A DNA stretch of 64,000 nucleotides from Gammaproteobacteria bacterium (GTDB lineage Bacteria; Pseudomonadota; Gammaproteobacteria; Chromatiales; Chromatiaceae), in the NCBI GenBank assembly GCA_020445255.1, contig JAGRGY010000016.1, positions 1 to 64,000 on the forward strand, read 5' to 3'. Both the position numbers and the translations under genes were made by a program. The notes beneath the pieces are model-generated. The model was not told where the DNA came from. It saw only the letters and a program-made list of their open reading frames with translations, and ran no database searches. Shown here piece by piece: positions 44,631 to 53,848 of this stretch. Position 1 is the first letter of the stretch, and every line of letters starts with the position of its first letter.

Positions 44631-44960
44631 ATGAAAGACTGGATTGAGATCGCGGCGCTGGACGACATTCCGCGCCTGGGTGCGCGCGTGATCCGCACCG
44701 ATACGATGGACGTGGCGATTTTCCGCACCCGCGACGACCAGGTTTTCGCGCTGCGCGACGCCTGTCCCCACAGAGGTGGTCCGCTGTCGCAGGGCATCGT
44801 GCACGGCACGTCGGTCAGCTGCCCGCTGCACAACTGGAAGATCGACCTCGCCAGCGGCCAGGCGCTCGGGCCCGACGAGGGCTGCACCAATGTCTTCGCG
44901 ACCCGGGTCGAGGACGGCAAGGTCTACCTGGCGTTGAAGGCCGGCGAGGCGGCCGCCTGA
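44631..44960 (+). CDS. nirD: Nitrite reductase small subunit with Rieske cluster
   Basis: 109 residues. Both halves of the Rieske [2Fe-2S] site are present: Cys45-Pro-His47 and Cys64-x2-His67 (ACPHRGG and CPLHNW). Many NirD proteins have lost these ligands, so this subunit probably carries a real cluster and joins the electron path. Its TGA overlaps the ATG of the DsrC-like gene by 1 bp. Confidence 0.92.
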   Translation: MKDWIEIAALDDIPRLGARVIRTDTMDVAIFRTRDDQVFALRDACPHRGGPLSQGIVHGTSVSCPLHNWKIDLASGQALGPDEGCTNVFATRVEDGKVYLALKAGEAAA

Positions 44961-45331
44961 TGGGAGATGCGCGTTACGCCGCCGAAACCGACAGCATCGA
45001 GGTCGAGGGCCGTGTGCTCGCAACCGATCAACTCGGCTATCTGCTGAATCCGTCGGACTGGACGTCGGCCGTCGCCGAGGCGCTCGCGGCGCGCGAGCAC
45101 ATCACGCTCGGCCCGGATCACTGGTCGATGGTCAGGTTTGTACGCGACTGGTACGAAGAGCGGCAAGCGGTGCCGGAGGCACGCTGGCTGCTCAAGGCGA
45201 TGAAGCAGGAACTTGGTGAAGAAAAAGGTACGCGCCGCTACCTGCACCGCCTGTTCCCGCACGGTTACGGTCCGGAGTTGTGCAAGATCGCCGGCATGAC
45301 CATGCCGCGCAAGGTCATGCTCGACGTCTGA
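44960..45331 (+). CDS. DsrC-family sulfur-relay-like protein
   Basis: 123 residues. Similarity to DsrC/TusE runs the whole length: IEVEGRVLATDQLGYLLNPSDW, HWSMVRFVRDWYEE, EEKGTRRYLHRLFPHGYGPE, then LCKIAGMTMPRKVMLDV. DsrC normally ends CKxAGLPKPxGCV with two redox cysteines. Here only the inner one (Cys108) is kept, the penultimate one is missing, and the tail is three residues longer. The start overlaps the nirD stop, so it is translationally coupled to the siroheme nitrite reductase. By analogy with DsrC docking on siroheme sulfite reductase it may bind NirBD. This is inference. Confidence 0.85.
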   Translation: MGDARYAAETDSIEVEGRVLATDQLGYLLNPSDWTSAVAEALAAREHITLGPDHWSMVRFVRDWYEERQAVPEARWLLKAMKQELGEEKGTRRYLHRLFPHGYGPELCKIAGMTMPRKVMLDV

Positions 45332-45360
45332 CAGGCACAGCGCAACGGAGGGTGGGGAGC

Positions 45361-47565
45361 ATGCTGTTCGGACGAGACAAGAAAAACCCGATCAAGATCG
45401 CCGACAAAGGCGTCGTGGAGTGGAAGTACGCGACCTGCGGCTACTGCTCTACGGGCTGCTCGATCGAAGTGGGAATCGACCGCAAGGGAAAGGCAGTCGC
45501 GTCGCGCGGCGTGGCCGATGCCGACGTCAACCGCGGCAAACTGTGCATCAAGGGCATCTTCGAACATGAGCTGTTCGAGTCGGCCGGACGCGGCACGACG
45601 CCGCTGATGCGCGAGCATCGCTGGGACGCGTTCACGCCGGTGTCATGGGATGCCGCGCTCGACCGTACGGCCAGCGAGATCCAGCGGATCCAGACTGCGT
45701 ACGGGCGCGACGCCTTTTCGATCGTGTCGACCGGGCAGATCATGACCGAGGAGTTCTACACACTCGGCAAGCTCGCGCGCGGCGTGATCGGCACGAACAA
45801 CTACGACGGCAACACGACCCTGTGCATGTCGTCGGCCGTATCCGGCTACAAGCGGTCGTTCGGCTCGGACGGCCCCCCGGGCTGCTACGACGACTTCGAA
45901 CACACGGATTGTCTGCTGGCGTTCGGCTCGAATCTGCCGGAGCAGCACCCGGTCATCTTCTGGCGCCTGCGTGACACGCTCGAGCGGCGCAGGTTTCCGA
46001 TCATCGTCGTCGATCCGCGTGTGACCATGTTCGCGCAGATGGCCGACGTGCACCTGCCGATCGAACCCGGCACGGATGTCGTGCTGCTCAACGCGCTGGC
46101 GCACGTCATCCTCGACGAAGGACTGGCCGACAAGTCCTACATCGATGCCTTCACCGACGGATTCGACGACTTTCGCGCACTGGTCGCTCAGTATGATCCG
46201 CAGACCGCCTCACGCATCTGCGGCATCGACGAGGACACGATCCGCAACGTCGCACGGACTTATGCGAAGGCCGGCGCCGCGATGACCATCTGGACCATGG
46301 GCATCAATCAGTCGACCCACGGCTCCGACGGCGTCGTCGGCATCAATAACCTCAATCTGATCACCGGCAACATCGGCAAGCCGGGCGGCTCCAGTCTGTC
46401 GATCACCGGCCAGTGCAACGCCATGGGCACGCGCGAGTGGTCGTCGTGTTCCGGGCTGCCGGGCTACCGCGCGCTGGAGAAACCGCAGGACCGCGACGAG
46501 ATCGCGCGCTTCTGGGGCGTCGACCCCGCTTTCTTCCCGGACAAGCGTGGGATGTTCATGACCGACATTCTGCCAGCGATCGAAACCGGCCAGATCAGAG
46601 GCCTGTGGCTGGTCGCGACCAACCCCATGACCTCGATGCCGAACACGGCGCGTATCCGAAAGACGCTGGAGAAGCTCGAGTTCCTGGTCGTGCAGGATGC
46701 CTACCGCGACGTGGAGACCAACGAGTACGCACACGTCTACCTGCCGGCGGCGCTGTGGGCCGAGAAGGAAGGCTGCATGACCAACACCGAGCGCCGCGTC
46801 AACCTGATCCGCAAGGTGTCGGAGCCACCCGGTGATGCGAAGGCCGACCTGTGGATCTTCAACCAGCTGGCGAGCCGCTTTACCCGGGCCGACGGCATGG
46901 AGTTTCCCGACCAGGCGGAGCAGGTGTTCGACGAGATTCGGCAGTTGTCGCGCGGGCGCATGCTGGACTACTCGGGCATGAGCTACGACAAGATCGAGCA
47001 GCACCGCGGCCTGCAGTGGCCGTGCTCCGACGGCCCCAGCGAATGGGCCGGCGGCGATTCCGGTGACGGTACGCGGCGTCTGTACGCCGACGGCCGCTTC
47101 GCTTTCCCCGACGGCAAGGCAAGATTGATCGCACTGCCGTTCGTCGACAACAACGAACGCCCGGACGAGGAATACCCCTTCTGGTTCAACTCGGGCCGCG
47201 TCGTCGAGCACTTCCACACCCGCACCCGCACCGGCAAGGTCGGCAACCAGAACAAGTTCAGCCCGACGCCGTACATGGAGATGAATCCGGATGCAGCGCA
47301 GGAACTCGGCATCCGTCACGGTGAGTACGCTCGCGTCGTGTCGCGCCGCGGCGATGCCGTGGTCATGGTGCAGACCACGCAGCGCGTGCCGAACGATATG
47401 GTGTTCGTACCCTTCCATTTCCACGACTGTGTCAATCGGCTGACGCTTGGGCTGCTCGATCCACATTCCAGGCAGCCGGCCTTCAAGCAGTGCGCCGCGC
47501 GCATCGAGCCGATCGCGGACCAGGCGGCTGCCGCGGTGCGCAACAAGGCCGCGCGCGCCTACTAG
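45361..47565 (+). CDS. NasA/NapA-like molybdoenzyme (cytoplasmic nitrate reductase)
   Basis: 734 residues from ATG 45361 after a GGAGGGTGGGGAG stretch. [4Fe-4S] ligands are Cys26, Cys29, Cys33 and Cys62. The Mo ligand is Cys155 in NNYDGNTTLCMSSAV, followed by GPPGCYDDFEHTD and GSNLPEQHPVIFW, segments very like NapA. There is no Tat signal, so the enzyme is cytoplasmic. It lacks the C-terminal BFD domain of classical NasA. Instead the next gene, 9 bp on, encodes a fused DmsB-DmsC partner. It most likely reduces nitrate with electrons from quinol; another oxidoanion substrate is possible. Confidence 0.82.
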   Translation: MLFGRDKKNPIKIADKGVVEWKYATCGYCSTGCSIEVGIDRKGKAVASRGVADADVNRGKLCIKGIFEHELFESAGRGTTPLMREHRWDAFTPVSWDAALDRTASEIQRIQTAYGRDAFSIVSTGQIMTEEFYTLGKLARGVIGTNNYDGNTTLCMSSAVSGYKRSFGSDGPPGCYDDFEHTDCLLAFGSNLPEQHPVIFWRLRDTLERRRFPIIVVDPRVTMFAQMADVHLPIEPGTDVVLLNALAHVILDEGLADKSYIDAFTDGFDDFRALVAQYDPQTASRICGIDEDTIRNVARTYAKAGAAMTIWTMGINQSTHGSDGVVGINNLNLITGNIGKPGGSSLSITGQCNAMGTREWSSCSGLPGYRALEKPQDRDEIARFWGVDPAFFPDKRGMFMTDILPAIETGQIRGLWLVATNPMTSMPNTARIRKTLEKLEFLVVQDAYRDVETNEYAHVYLPAALWAEKEGCMTNTERRVNLIRKVSEPPGDAKADLWIFNQLASRFTRADGMEFPDQAEQVFDEIRQLSRGRMLDYSGMSYDKIEQHRGLQWPCSDGPSEWAGGDSGDGTRRLYADGRFAFPDGKARLIALPFVDNNERPDEEYPFWFNSGRVVEHFHTRTRTGKVGNQNKFSPTPYMEMNPDAAQELGIRHGEYARVVSRRGDAVVMVQTTQRVPNDMVFVPFHFHDCVNRLTLGLLDPHSRQPAFKQCAARIEPIADQAAAAVRNKAARAY

Positions 47566-47574
47566 GTAGCTTTC

Positions 47575-49416
47575 ATGTTCCAGCCAAGACCGAAAGAGCA
47601 AAACTACGCCTGGGTGCCGCGTGCCGAACATCCCCGCGAGAACCGTTACGGCACGTCGATCGAGACCGTGCCTGAAGGCCATGCACTGCGCGGCAAGTCG
47701 CTGAACATCAACGGCGACCCGTCGATCCCGGACAACCCGAATCGCTACAAGCAGCACGGCTTCTACTTCAATGCCGACCGCTGCATCTCATGTCACGCCT
47801 GCGAGGCGGCCTGCTCGGAGAAGAACGACCTGCCGCCGCACCTGGCGTTCCGTTCGGTCGGCTACATCGAGGGCGGCAGCTACCCGGCTTACACACGGAT
47901 GAACATCTCGATGGCGTGCAACCATTGCGACGATCCGGTGTGCCTGAAGGGCTGCCCGACCCGTGCCTACACCAAGTTCGCCGAGTACGGCGCCGTCCTG
48001 CAGGATCCGGACATCTGCTTCGGCTGCGGTTACTGCACCTGGGTGTGCCCGTACAATGCACCGCAGCTGGACACCAAGGCCGGACACGTGTCGAAGTGCA
48101 ATATGTGCGTCGACCGGCTCGAGGTGGGGCTAAAACCGGCGTGCGCGTCGGCCTGCCTGGCCGGCGCGCTGGACTTCGGGATCGTCGAGACGACACCCGA
48201 GTACCGCCACCAGACTGAGACGCGGATCCCGGGCTTTCCGTCGCCGGAGATCACGCACCCGAACATCCGCTTCCAGCAGGTCAACAGTCTGCCACGGGAG
48301 ATGCGGCGCACGGATTCGATGCCGATCCGCTACGAGCGCGACGAGCAGGGCGAGGGCGGTGGCTACACGGCCAAGGTCGCCGACGACGGCCGTCCGCGGC
48401 GCTGGAACCTCGGCAAGCTGTCGACGCGCGAGAATCCGCTGGTCGTGTTCACGCTGGTCACGCAGACCGTCGTCGGGGCGTTCCTGGCGCTGTTCCTCGG
48501 TCCGATGCTCGGCCTCGCCGTGCCGACCGCGGACAGTCACCCGCTGGCCTGGCCGCTGATGGTGTTCGGTCTGATCGGACTGCAGACGCTCGGCCTGGTG
48601 CTGTCGACGCTGCACCTCGGGCGGCCGCACCGTTTCTACCGGGCGTTCAACAACCTGCGGTATTCGCCGGTCAGCCGCGAGGTGGCCGGTGTCGCGGTGT
48701 TCTACAACCTGCTAAGCCTGTATGCCGTGTTCCAGGGCCTGCCTCAGCTGACGGGGTGGCTGCCGGGCGCGCTGGTCGATGGCCTGGCGACGTCGAGCGG
48801 TTGGGGCGCGGCCTCGTCGGGTCTCGTCGCGTTGTACTTCATGCACCGGATCTACCGCATACCGGCGCGCCCCTATTGGCATCACTGGCAGGTGCTGACC
48901 GCCTTCTACGGCAACATGCTGGCGCTTGGCGGGCTCGCTGTCGGCCTGTTCACCGCCGCGGTGGGGCTCGGCGACGCGGCGCCCTACGCCGGAACGCTGC
49001 AAATGCTCGCGCTGCCCGTCGCGGCCGGCCTGCTGCTCGAGGCGTTCGGCCTCTGGCGTCATGCCGTCGACCTGCGTGCGGCCGGCGGCGAGGCCGAGGC
49101 CGGGCATTTCCTGCAGCGTACCGATTTCGGCAAGACCTATCTCGCGCGCAACCTCGGCCTCGCTGTGCTGCCCGTGCTGGTGCAGGGCCTGGCCTGGCTG
49201 GGTCCGCAGGGCGTCGTTGGCCTGGCGTCCTGGACGGCCGTCGCGCTGTTGGCACTGGCGGTCGCGATCGCCGGTCGAGCAATCTTCTATGCCGTGGTCG
49301 TGCCGACGACGATGCCCGGCGCCTTCTTCTGGAAGAACGCCGGTTTCGCGCAGCACGCACGCGAGACCGGTCTGGCCGACATGCCGCAAGTGGGCGTACT
49401 GGCTGAAAATCACTGA
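47575..49416 (+). CDS. Fused DmsB-like iron-sulfur and DmsC-like membrane anchor subunit
   Basis: 613 residues. The N-terminal ~235 carry four cysteine motifs for four [4Fe-4S] clusters (CISCHACEAAC, CNHCDDPVCLKGC, CFGCGYCTWVC, CNMCV...CASAC). After a linker, the C-terminal half (about 295-600) has about eight transmembrane helices of the DmsC quinol-oxidising anchor type. It should pass electrons from quinol to the molybdoenzyme encoded just before it. No Tat signal is present in either, so the Fe-S domain faces the cytoplasm, unlike E. coli DmsAB. Confidence 0.85.
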   Translation: MFQPRPKEQNYAWVPRAEHPRENRYGTSIETVPEGHALRGKSLNINGDPSIPDNPNRYKQHGFYFNADRCISCHACEAACSEKNDLPPHLAFRSVGYIEGGSYPAYTRMNISMACNHCDDPVCLKGCPTRAYTKFAEYGAVLQDPDICFGCGYCTWVCPYNAPQLDTKAGHVSKCNMCVDRLEVGLKPACASACLAGALDFGIVETTPEYRHQTETRIPGFPSPEITHPNIRFQQVNSLPREMRRTDSMPIRYERDEQGEGGGYTAKVADDGRPRRWNLGKLSTRENPLVVFTLVTQTVVGAFLALFLGPMLGLAVPTADSHPLAWPLMVFGLIGLQTLGLVLSTLHLGRPHRFYRAFNNLRYSPVSREVAGVAVFYNLLSLYAVFQGLPQLTGWLPGALVDGLATSSGWGAASSGLVALYFMHRIYRIPARPYWHHWQVLTAFYGNMLALGGLAVGLFTAAVGLGDAAPYAGTLQMLALPVAAGLLLEAFGLWRHAVDLRAAGGEAEAGHFLQRTDFGKTYLARNLGLAVLPVLVQGLAWLGPQGVVGLASWTAVALLALAVAIAGRAIFYAVVVPTTMPGAFFWKNAGFAQHARETGLADMPQVGVLAENH

Positions 49417-49424
49417 GGTGCGCG

Positions 49425-52136
49425 ATGGTCAGCACGACATCGTCGGGCCCGTCGACGGGCGACCCTTCTAGCCCGGTCCGCACGACCTGTCCTTACTGCG
49501 GCGTCGGCTGCGGTGTCCTGGTAAGCATGCCGGACGGCCCCGGCGGCGGGGTCGAGGTGCACGGTGACCGCGAGCATCCGGCCAACTTCGGAAGGCTGTG
49601 TTCCAAGGGCACGGCGCTGGGCGAGACCGTCGACCTCGACGGACGTCTGCTGCAGCCGTGGGTCGACGGCCGACAGACCGACTGGGACGGCGCGCTCGAC
49701 GCGGTCGCGCAGCGCTTTGGGGCGCTGATCGACGCACATGGGCCCGACGCCGTTGCCTTCTACGTCTCCGGGCAGCTGCTGACCGAGGACTACTATGTCG
49801 CCAACAAGCTGATGAAGGGTTTCATCGGCTCGGCCAATATCGACACCAATTCCCGTTTGTGTATGTCGTCGGCCGTCGCTGCCTACAAGCGTGCGTTCGG
49901 CAGCGACACGGTGCCGAACTGTTACGAAGATCTCGAGCAGGCCGACCTGGTCGTGCTGACCGGTTCGAACCTGGCCTGGTGCCACCCGGTGCTTTACCAG
50001 CGCATGCTGGCGGCGAAGAAACAGCGACCCGACATGCGCTTCGTCGTCATCGATCCCAGGCGCACGTCGAGCTGCGACGGTGCGGCGTTGCATCTGCCGC
50101 TGCGCAGCGGTACCGACGGTGTGCTGTTCAGCGGGCTGTTCGCGTGGCTGTACGACAACGGCCACGCCGATGCGGCGTTCGTCGAGCACAATACCCAGGG
50201 CTTCGATGAGACCCTCGGCCTGGCGCGTTTCTACACGCCGTCGGTGCACAGTGTCGCGGAACAGTGTGGCCTCCCGGCTGCCGACGTCGAGGCCTTCTAC
50301 CGCGCCTTCGCCGATACGGCGCGGGTCGTAACCCTGTTCTCGCAGGGCATCAACCAGTCCAGCAGCGGCACCGACAAGGGCAACGCGATCATCAACTGCC
50401 ACCTGTTGACCGGGCGCATCGGCAAGCCGGGTTCCGGTCCGTTCTCGATTACCGGGCAGCCCAACGCCATGGGAGGGCGCGAGGTCGGTGGCCTGTCGAA
50501 CCAGCTGGCCGCGCACATGGAAATCGCGGACCCGGCACACCGCGAACTGGTCGGCCGCTTCTGGCAGACGACGACGCTTGCCGCAGAGCCGGGCCTGAAG
50601 GCAGTCGACCTGTTCCGAGCGGTGGAGGCCGGACGTGTCAAGGGGCTGTGGATCATGGCGACCAACCCGGCGGTCAGTCTGCCGGACAGCAACCGCGTCC
50701 GGCGTGCGCTCGAACAATGCGAATGCCTGGTCGTGTCCGACTGCGTGGCGGAGACGGATACGATGAAACACGCGCATATTCGCCTGCCGGCGCTGGCCTG
50801 GGGCGAAAAGGACGGCAGCGTGACCAACTCCGAGCGCTGCATCTCGCGTCAGCGGGCTTTCCTGCCGGTGCCTGGCGGTGCCAGGCCGGACTGGTGGATC
50901 GTGGCCGAGGTCGCGAAACGGATGGGATACCCCGGGTTCGACTACGCGTCGCCGGCCGACGTATTCCGCGAGCATGCACGCCTGTCGGGTTTCGAGAACC
51001 GCGGCGAGCGCGACTTCGACATCTCCGGCCTGGCAACGCTGGACGACGACGCGTACGACCGCCTGCAGCCGGTGCAGTGGCCGGTCGTCGCACCCGGCGG
51101 TACGGTGGCGCGCATGTTCGAGAACGGCCGTTTCTTCACCGCCAACGGCAGGGCCAACCTGGTGCCGGTCACGCCGCGGCCGCCAGCCCGCTACCCGGCC
51201 CAGGCGTACCCGCTGGTGCTCAACACCGGGCGCGTGCGCGACCACTGGCACACGATGACGCGCACCGGCAAGTCGCCGCGGCTCTCCGGTCATGTCACCG
51301 AGCCCTTTGTCGCCCTGCATCCGCACGATGCGGCCGAGGTCGGCCTGCGCGACGGTGAACTGGCGACGGTGATCAGCACCTGGGGAGAGGCCGTGCTGCG
51401 CGTGCAGGTCAGCAACGCGCAGCCCGTCGGCGCAGCATTCGCACCGATGCACTGGAACGATCAATTCGCGGCGTGTGCGCGCGTCGGCAGCCTGGTGAAT
51501 CCGGCCTGCGACCCGCTGTCGGGCCAGCCCGAGTTCAAGCACACGCCGGTCCGCGTGCTGCCGTATCGTGCGGTGTGGTACGGCTTTTTGCTGACCCGCT
51601 GCGAACTCGAGCCGCAGCTCGCGACTTACTGGTCCAAGGCGCGCCGCTACGGGCTGTGGCACTACGAGCTGGCGGGCGAGGTCGCGCCCGACAACTGGGC
51701 GGCGCGCGCGCGCGACCAGCTGTGCGGTACAGCGGTCGACGCCGAGTGGCGCGAACTGTACGACTCGACGCAGTTGAACTACCGCGGCGCGCGCATCATA
51801 GACGGACGTCTGGATGCCGTTATCATCATCGGTCCCGGGTACAACCTGCCGCCGCGCGACTGGCTGGTGGCCTTGTTCAAAAAGCAACGTCTGGAGCCGA
51901 CCGAGCGCGCTCGGCTGCTGCGCGGTACGCCGCCGCGGGGTGAACGCGATGCAGGGGCGATCGTATGCTCCTGCTTCAGTGTCGGAGCCAACACGCTGAC
52001 GCGGGCAATCCGGGAACAGCGTCTGCAGACACCGGAGGAAATCGGCGCAGCGCTTCGGGCCGGGACAAACTGTGGCTCGTGCGTCCCTGAGTTGCGTCGC
52101 CTCATCGTGGACGCCATGGAAGCACCGGGTGACTGA
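49425..52136 (+). CDS. nasA: Assimilatory nitrate reductase catalytic subunit
   Basis: 903 residues. [4Fe-4S] ligands Cys22, Cys25, Cys29 and Cys59; Mo ligand Cys146 in DTNSRLCMSSAVAAYKRAFG. The MGD-binding domains follow. A C-terminal BFD-like [2Fe-2S] domain (about 845-898; IVCSCFSVGANTL ... TNCGSCVPELRRL) is typical of Klebsiella-type NasA. It receives electrons from ferredoxin or an NADH reductase. No Tat signal. It starts 8 bp after the DmsBC-like gene, giving two different nitrate-reductase catalytic subunits in one operon. Confidence 0.92.
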   Translation: MVSTTSSGPSTGDPSSPVRTTCPYCGVGCGVLVSMPDGPGGGVEVHGDREHPANFGRLCSKGTALGETVDLDGRLLQPWVDGRQTDWDGALDAVAQRFGALIDAHGPDAVAFYVSGQLLTEDYYVANKLMKGFIGSANIDTNSRLCMSSAVAAYKRAFGSDTVPNCYEDLEQADLVVLTGSNLAWCHPVLYQRMLAAKKQRPDMRFVVIDPRRTSSCDGAALHLPLRSGTDGVLFSGLFAWLYDNGHADAAFVEHNTQGFDETLGLARFYTPSVHSVAEQCGLPAADVEAFYRAFADTARVVTLFSQGINQSSSGTDKGNAIINCHLLTGRIGKPGSGPFSITGQPNAMGGREVGGLSNQLAAHMEIADPAHRELVGRFWQTTTLAAEPGLKAVDLFRAVEAGRVKGLWIMATNPAVSLPDSNRVRRALEQCECLVVSDCVAETDTMKHAHIRLPALAWGEKDGSVTNSERCISRQRAFLPVPGGARPDWWIVAEVAKRMGYPGFDYASPADVFREHARLSGFENRGERDFDISGLATLDDDAYDRLQPVQWPVVAPGGTVARMFENGRFFTANGRANLVPVTPRPPARYPAQAYPLVLNTGRVRDHWHTMTRTGKSPRLSGHVTEPFVALHPHDAAEVGLRDGELATVISTWGEAVLRVQVSNAQPVGAAFAPMHWNDQFAACARVGSLVNPACDPLSGQPEFKHTPVRVLPYRAVWYGFLLTRCELEPQLATYWSKARRYGLWHYELAGEVAPDNWAARARDQLCGTAVDAEWRELYDSTQLNYRGARIIDGRLDAVIIIGPGYNLPPRDWLVALFKKQRLEPTERARLLRGTPPRGERDAGAIVCSCFSVGANTLTRAIREQRLQTPEEIGAALRAGTNCGSCVPELRRLIVDAMEAPGD

Positions 52137-52512
52137 CAGGACCTACGATCCACGGCTTGAGCACGTGGGGCGCTGCATCGACGATGTCGACGGAGAACTG
52201 GAGCGCGCGGTGTGCGAGTCGCTCTACAAGGGCAGCGCCCAGCGCAGGCGACGCTCGTGGATCGTGTTGCTGTTGGGCATAAAACATACGCTGCGCGGCC
52301 TGTTGTTCAGTTGGCCGCTGTACCTGCTTGGTCTTGTGGCTTGGGTGCTGCCCAGTGGCAAAAGCGCCTGGTTGAGTCTGTTGCTGCTGCCGGGTATCGC
52401 GCTGTCGGCGGTGATCTTGTGGCGCGGCATCGTTGACGACTACCAACGCTTCGTGCACCGCGTGTTGCTGAAACCCGGCGCCGCCCGGCATATTCTGTGG
52501 CGGACTTCGTGA
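52129..52512 (+). CDS. Small membrane protein in the nitrate operon
   Basis: 127 residues from GTG 52129, which overlaps the nasA stop by 8 bp. A charged N-terminus (about 1-45) and two transmembrane helices (about 50-72 and 80-102) are followed by a short cytoplasmic tail. No family was recognised. Position between nasA and mobB suggests an accessory role in the nitrate-reductase system. Confidence 0.6.
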   Translation: MTDRTYDPRLEHVGRCIDDVDGELERAVCESLYKGSAQRRRRSWIVLLLGIKHTLRGLLFSWPLYLLGLVAWVLPSGKSAWLSLLLLPGIALSAVILWRGIVDDYQRFVHRVLLKPGAARHILWRTS

Positions 52513-52524
52513 TCTGAGGCACAC

Positions 52525-53061
52525 ATGGCACACGACGAACCACTGCCTGTACTGGGTTTCGTGGCGACTTCGGGAACCGGTAAGACCACACTGCTGACGC
52601 GCCTGCTGCCGCTGCTGAAGGCGCGCGGCCTGCGCTGCGGTGTGGTCAAGCACTCTCACCATGATTTTGCGATCGACATCCCGGGCAAGGATTCGTACCG
52701 GCTGCGCGAGGCGGGCGCCGACCAGGTGATGCTGGCGTCGCCGCACCGGATGTTCCTGGTCGAGGAGCGCGACGGGCTCAGTGAGCCCGAACTGCCGACC
52801 TTGCTGGCGCGACTCGATCGGGATGGGCTCGACCTGGTGCTGGTCGAGGGATTCTCACGGGCCCGCGTGCCGAAGATCGAGCTGTTCCGGCGCTCACTCG
52901 GCCTGCCGAGACGCTGCGACGGCGATCCCGATCTGATCGCCGTCGCGACCGACGACGAAGCGTCGCTGGACGAGGTTGACGGCGTGCCGAGCCTGCCGCT
53001 CAACGATCCGGACGCGGTCGCGGATTTCATCGCGGCGTGGTTGCTTGCTGCCCGGAGCTGA
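52525..53061 (+). CDS. mobB: Molybdopterin-guanine dinucleotide biosynthesis protein MobB
   Basis: 178 residues with a P-loop (VLGFVATSGTGKTTLLTRLL), the HSHHDFAIDIPGKDSYRLREAGA segment and LVLVEGFSRARVPKIELFR, all MobB hallmarks. It is an adapter or GTPase that aids MobA in making the MGD cofactor used by the two molybdoenzymes upstream. It lies 12 bp after the small membrane protein. Confidence 0.93.
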   Translation: MAHDEPLPVLGFVATSGTGKTTLLTRLLPLLKARGLRCGVVKHSHHDFAIDIPGKDSYRLREAGADQVMLASPHRMFLVEERDGLSEPELPTLLARLDRDGLDLVLVEGFSRARVPKIELFRRSLGLPRRCDGDPDLIAVATDDEASLDEVDGVPSLPLNDPDAVADFIAAWLLAARS

Positions 53062-53179
53062 TGCCGGGCGGTGCGCCTTCCGCTTCCAATTGACGTCTGT
53101 CATGGCGACCGGGGGCATGTCGCAGGTTAAGGTGGCGCGGCGCCCCGCTTCGGGGCTGAAAGCGCTTGAGGGGATCGAG

Positions 53180-53848
53180 ATGGCGGAACAGATACGTCGG
53201 GTGTTGGTATGGAGTGGCTGGCTGCGGGTCGCGCACGCAGCGCTCGCGCTCGCGACGCTGCTGCTGGTATCGACCGGCTGGCTGGTCGCGAATGCGCCAT
53301 CGGTCGCCGTTGCGGCCGCCGACGCGCACTACCTCGGTGCCGGAATCCTGGTGTTCGCTCTGGCGCTTCGGCTGTTCCTGGGTGTGTTCGGATCCGGTGC
53401 GGAACGCTTCGAACACATGCTGCCGGGGACCGCCGAACTCGCCGCCATTCGCGACAGCGCCCTGTTCTATCTTTCGCTGGGCAGGGCGCCAATGCCCAAC
53501 TGGTTCGCCCACAATCCGCTGTGGAAGCTGCTGTACCTGGTGCTGCTCGTAGTGCTCGCACTACAGGCCGTCGTCGGCTGGTTGATGCCCGACACGCCGC
53601 TGGTCTGGCGCTTTTACCTGCCCCATGTCCACGCCACGCTGGCGACCCTGATCACCCTCTTCGTGGGTGCGCACTTGTACAGCGTCATCCTGCAGGATTA
53701 CCGCGGCAGCACCGCCGACATCTCGGCGATGATCAACGGCCACCGCTACTTCACGATCGAGCGCGACGGGCTGGTCAAGCCCGACCTTCCGCAGGTCGCG
53801 GTGCGGATCGATTCGCTGACCCCGCCGAGTTCAAAGCGGGACGACTGA
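53180..53848 (+). CDS. Cytochrome b561-type membrane protein
   Basis: 222 residues from ATG 53180, preceded by gagggg. Four transmembrane helices (about 12-33, 44-64, 112-132, 146-166) carry histidines suited to bis-heme b ligation (RVAHAAL, ADAHYLG, PHVHATL, GAHLYS). Proteins of this family act as quinone-linked electron carriers. Its place at the end of the nitrate operon suggests a link to one of the reductases. It is convergent with the SirB gene. Confidence 0.85.
   Translation: MAEQIRRVLVWSGWLRVAHAALALATLLLVSTGWLVANAPSVAVAAADAHYLGAGILVFALALRLFLGVFGSGAERFEHMLPGTAELAAIRDSALFYLSLGRAPMPNWFAHNPLWKLLYLVLLVVLALQAVVGWLMPDTPLVWRFYLPHVHATLATLITLFVGAHLYSVILQDYRGSTADISAMINGHRYFTIERDGLVKPDLPQVAVRIDSLTPPSSKRDD

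Noticed and set aside
49410..51887. 825-residue minus-strand open frame opposite nasA
   Set aside because: Antisense shadow of nasA with no recognisable domain.
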